Of a stretch of 64,000 nucleotides of DNA, positions 60,590-64,000 are shown in pieces. Position 1 is the stretch's first letter, and each line of letters begins with the position of its first letter. The DNA is taken from NCBI GenBank assembly GCA_024138025.1, contig JAMXBD010001400.1, forward strand, positions 186,001-250,000, written 5' to 3'. The stretch is from Combretum micranthum (lineage: Eukaryota > Streptophyta > Magnoliopsida > Myrtales > Combretaceae). The notes below the pieces were generated by a model that saw nothing but the letters and a program-made list of their open reading frames with translations, searched no databases and was not told the origin of the DNA. Made by a program: the position numbers and the translations under genes.

Positions 60590-61260
60590 ACATATACTAC
60601 TAAGTCCTTCATTTTTATATAAAAATTTGCATTTTGCACTTTGCAAATATATTTTCAAATAGGATTTACTCAAAAATCCGATTTTTTAGAAATCCACTTT
60701 TTGAATGATTCCTTTGGGAAAAACTTATTTAATGCATTAAAATTTAAGACTTTACTATATCTACTACTTAAGGACTTCATTTAATACATAAAACTTTTAT
60801 TTTGAACTGGGATAATAGGTGTTTTCATGGGCATCATCCGAAGTTATGAATTTTACAAGTTGACTACTAACTCAAAATTTTCCATCTTGATTCTACTTCT
60901 TGTTTTACACATTAATCTCATCAAAACTCATTTCAACTTGTAAAAATCACTACTTAACGATACCTATTACCTATACCCTTCATTTTTCACATAAAACATG
61001 AGTTTTGGAGTTGATAAATGGGTTTTCAAAATTGGTCTTGGTTGAGATCCGAATTTACCAAATTTATTTTTGGACATATCTTTTGATAAAAATCCATCTA
61101 AACTTAGGAAAAATCATCCTTTACATATCCTATCTTAAGAGCCTTCCATTTCTTGAATAAAATCTTCATTTTTGAGTTGTAAAACATGTTTTTAAAATAT
61201 GCCTTAGCCAAAATCCGAAAATGAGATTTTTATTTTGAAAATAACTTTTGAAAATTATTT
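60590..61260. repeat. Degenerate tandem repeat, ~180-base period
   Basis: Blocks of the form CCTTCATTT...ATAAAA...TTTTGA(G/A)TT...TTTTCA, then AAATCCGA, recur from about 60,608, 60,770, 60,978 and 61,140. Highly diverged; seen by eye only. Confidence 0.5.
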
Positions 61261-62226
61261 TTATTGAAACTAAAATATATCTTGAGCTTTCTAAAACTTT
61301 TCTACTATCATCAAGCTATTAGAAGTTATTTAAGAAAATAAATCGAAAGTCTAATGTATTTTATGAACCTAAAACAACTAGATCTAGTTTACTATACTAG
61401 TTACAAATGCATGAACACTAAGATAGTTATGTGAATGGTGAATATATACATAAATCCTTAGCAATAACAAAATAATAATCTCATATGACAAGATCTAAAA
61501 CATAAACAAAATCAAAAGCTACAAAAAATGTAAACCCCTAAAATTTTCAGATAATTTTAAGTTAGATCTTAGAATTAAAAGTAAACCGAAACCCTAAAGA
61601 TCAACAAAAGTCTAGTTACAAACCCTAGATTTTAGATCCGGCATTCCCATTTTCTTTAGCCCTAGAAAACAAAGTTGTATTAATTAACGATAATAGTTCG
61701 TAACAGCTATAGGTTATATAAAAATATTAGATTTGCGAAATTCGAGTGTCCTTCGAACTCAATCGGGATCAGTCCTCGAAAATCGTGCCTCGGAGCCCGA
61801 AATAATAAAAATATTCTAAACATACCATTAGACTCGTAAAAATATGAGATTTTCAAAAATATCAATTTCATAATTTTTCGGTAGTTAAAAATATCAGATA
61901 TCGCATTTATACCAGTATTTTCTTACTACCGGTATTTAAATTGTCATGTCTACTTTATATTACACTATTTACTACTATTCTACACTATTTATCTATCTCT
62001 ACTTTTTCTTACAACCTACTCCTACAACCCATACCTCTATTTCTTACATATTTTCTTTTCCAATACAACTTCAGATCTTTCATATCTTAATTTTAATTAA
62101 CAAAATACAAAAAAAAATTTTCTCTTCCCCATTACTCCTCATTTGCGCCGGCTATGTACCCCTCCCCTCTCAAATTTGTTTCATTTTTATTTATTTAATT
62201 AACACAAATTATCTCCCACATTTTCC

Positions 62227-62234
62227 TATAAATA
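62227..62234 (+). promoter_or_regulatory. TATA-box candidate of the LTR-like repeat
   Basis: TATAAATA is followed by ~100 bases of C/T-rich leader (CTCTCTTCTAC...TCTCAAG), then a donor-like AGGTAAATT. Same plan as at 10,214. Confidence 0.5.
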
Positions 62235-62495
62235 CCCCCTCATACTTCCCCTTCTTTCACATCTCTCTTCTACTAAAGTTACTCTACTAAAATTTCTCCA
62301 AGAAGTTCCTCTCAAGAAGCTCTCTCAAGTGTAGTTCTTTTAGGTAAATTTCTTCAAGAATTTCATATGTTCATTACTTAGTATGAGCTTAGTGTATGTT
62401 TTCTAACCATGAAGATTAAGGAAAGCAACAATAGGTTCATACTTGATTTTGTCATAATGTACTCCTTATGTTGTTTTTATGTTCATAACTATCTA

Positions 62496-62519
62496 ATATA
62501 TATATATATATATATATAT
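62496..62519. repeat. (TA)n microsatellite
   Basis: Twelve uninterrupted TA dinucleotides. Confidence 0.95.
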
Positions 62520-63419
62520 CTTATCATTTAGAGCATATAAGCTTATTGTTTTGCAATTTAATTACTTCCTTGCAATTTATTTACCTTCATGTTATTCTTA
62601 AGACTAGTCTTTTTAGTCTTAGACTTGTCCTCATCAAGTCAAAACATTCTTTTTTCTTTTGGGACTAGTCTTTCTTAGTCTGGGATACCTTGATGAAGCT
62701 AAGGTTCCAATACTTTATTTATTTCTTTAATAGCTTATTCTTTCAAGTTATTATGTTCCTTTATGTTTCCATAACTTTATGATTCATATTCATGCATGAA
62801 CATAATGATTTTTGTCTTAAAAAAATAAATGGGGAAGGTTCTCTTAAACTAAAGTTCTTTTATAAGAAATAAATGTAGGGAGTGAGTTTCTTAAAGCTTA
62901 AACATGCCAGAATGACTTTTCTTAAATAAACAAAGGTTTTATAAAATTCACATTCTCATCAAGTGTTAGAAATTTTTTTGGAATAATCACAAGAACAAAA
63001 ATTTTCTTTTATGAAATTGTTATTACTTTTAAAAGTTGTTGGAATCTAAGCTTAGAAAATAAAATCCTTCCTTAGGATTTTAAAGAAATTACAAGAAATT
63101 AAATTTAGGAGAAAAATACTCATTTCAATTAACTCAAGATCTTTTCAAAGTTAAAATGAATATTTCAAAAAATTCTCAAGTTCAAAACCTTTCTAGACTT
63201 TACTTTTTCATAAATGAGACAACTTCATTTACTTCATACATTTGTTATGAGTCAATACATATATGAATATACTTATCAAAAGTTTATAAAAATATTTGGA
63301 ATATCTATCTCTTCAAGTGAGCTTATTTAAAAGGAGGAATTCAAGTTTTGTAAATTCGTGGTGAATCTGGTCGCTGCTTTTTCGAAACCCAAACAGCTTA
63401 GTTTGATGAAAATAAGTTT

Positions 63420-63519
63420 AGAAATGGTAGATCTTTTCGAGTAGGTAGAAAACGATATATTATATACGAAAATCCGAGTTAAAATGAGCAAGTTATGGCC
63501 ATTTTAAGTTGGAATTTCC
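63420..63519 (-). repeat. Right arm of a long inverted repeat
   Basis: The complement of this stretch opens GGAAATTCCAACTTAAAATGG and follows the left arm (60,133-60,231) along its whole length. The ~3.2 kb between the arms includes the TATA box. Confidence 0.88.
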
Positions 63520-64000
63520 TCTTATATGATTTTACTGCGATTTTAAGAAAAGTTTAGAATCTTCAAGAAGAGAAATTTCATGAAATACTCATTTTGGGTA
63601 TTCTTCTTGATTAGATAATCTCGAGGAGGATTGTTCATATCCCAAAGATTACTACGATTAGTGGAAATCCCGAACGACTCATCCATTTCAAGAAAGGTGT
63701 CATCATGGCTGAGTGAGTTTACTCCCCGTTATTTTCATACTTATGATTGTGCTTGTAAATTTAGTTGCATTAGAATTTAGGCAAAATCAAATGGAAATTG
63801 TATGATAACATGCTAAAAGAATACTAAGTATATCGAAACATGATTTGTTTGTAATAAAGTTGCTTATACATTAATATCTTGAAGTGTTTGAAATTGGTTG
63901 CTCACTTGAAAGAAGTTAATTATAACTACTAGACTTTAAATAAGAAATTATTCATGCACTTCATATGTTCAGTCACATTTCATTCACTACTATACAATTA

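Larger units (their letters stand above)
58904..64000 (+). mobile_element. Long LTR-like repeat running to the window end
   Basis: Starts TGTCACGCCCCGAATGGTACC right after a polypurine tract, as a 3' LTR would. It contains a start module at 59,290-59,680, a TATA box at 62,227 followed by a C/T-rich leader and an AGGTAAAT donor-like site (~62,341), and long internal inverted arms (see 60,133-60,231 and 63,420-63,519). The mirrored position of the CGGGG...ACTCA block at ~63,720 suggests that the right end lies only about 0.1-0.2 kb past 64,000. No protein-coding gene is supported inside. Confidence 0.55.

Noticed and set aside
61946..62290. 114-codon Phe/Ile/Leu-rich frame resembling a membrane protein
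   Set aside because: Pyrimidine-rich DNA around a TATA box; the hydrophobicity follows from T-richness, and the frame covers the presumed transcription start.

Overview
The window looks like nuclear DNA of a flowering plant, probably a eudicot. It is AT-rich, has long introns with GT-AG borders, and is crowded with plant transposon families (chromovirus-type Ty3/gypsy, hAT, Mutator-like, CACTA-like). The species cannot be told from the sequence. There is no bacterial or organelle signature, and I found no tRNA or rRNA gene.

Layout. 1-1.8 kb holds no convincing gene. From 1.8 to 14.0 kb there is a nested stack: a small hAT-type element (8-bp target duplication) was hit by a degenerate Ty3/gypsy retrotransposon (two ~545-bp LTRs, 5-bp target duplication TAAAT), and that was split near its chromodomain by about 5.4 kb of further repeat DNA with its own tandem arrays. 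At 14.3-17.1 kb lies the one clearly intact gene, a single-exon 946-residue CC-NB-LRR (RPM1-like) resistance protein. 17-26 kb is AT-rich intergenic DNA with a complete 863-bp hAT-type element (23.08-23.94 kb) with perfect 8-bp target duplications.

26.06-41.28 kb, minus strand, is a long multi-exon gene recognisable as the plant ATRIP homologue SUV2/HUS2, the partner of ATR in the DNA-damage checkpoint. Its introns carry several minisatellites and a ~5.4-kb pile of gypsy fragments. Its last exon has an apparent 1-base deletion that would remove the conserved C-terminus. Just upstream of SUV2, facing the opposite way, is an array of five ~26-bp palindromes, then a decayed Mutator-like element (42.6-46.5 kb) encoding a MULE transposase followed by a plant mobile domain (PMD, MAIN/PP7-long-form type) ORF.

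46.6-64 kb has no protein gene I can support. It contains three same-oriented repeats beginning with TGTCAC or TGTTAT (at 46,599, 56,628 and 58,904), which look like very long LTRs (about 5-6 kb) of one superfamily, plus a CACTA-like remnant and AT-rich microsatellites. The copy at 58,904 contains long internal inverted arms flanking a TATA box and seems to run just past the window end.

How the parts relate: only the NB-LRR gene and SUV2 look like host genes, and they have no functional link beyond adjacency. Everything else is transposon-derived. The most interesting features are the palindrome array between SUV2 and the MULE/PMD unit, the SUV2 terminal frameshift, and the inverted architecture of the giant LTR-like repeats.
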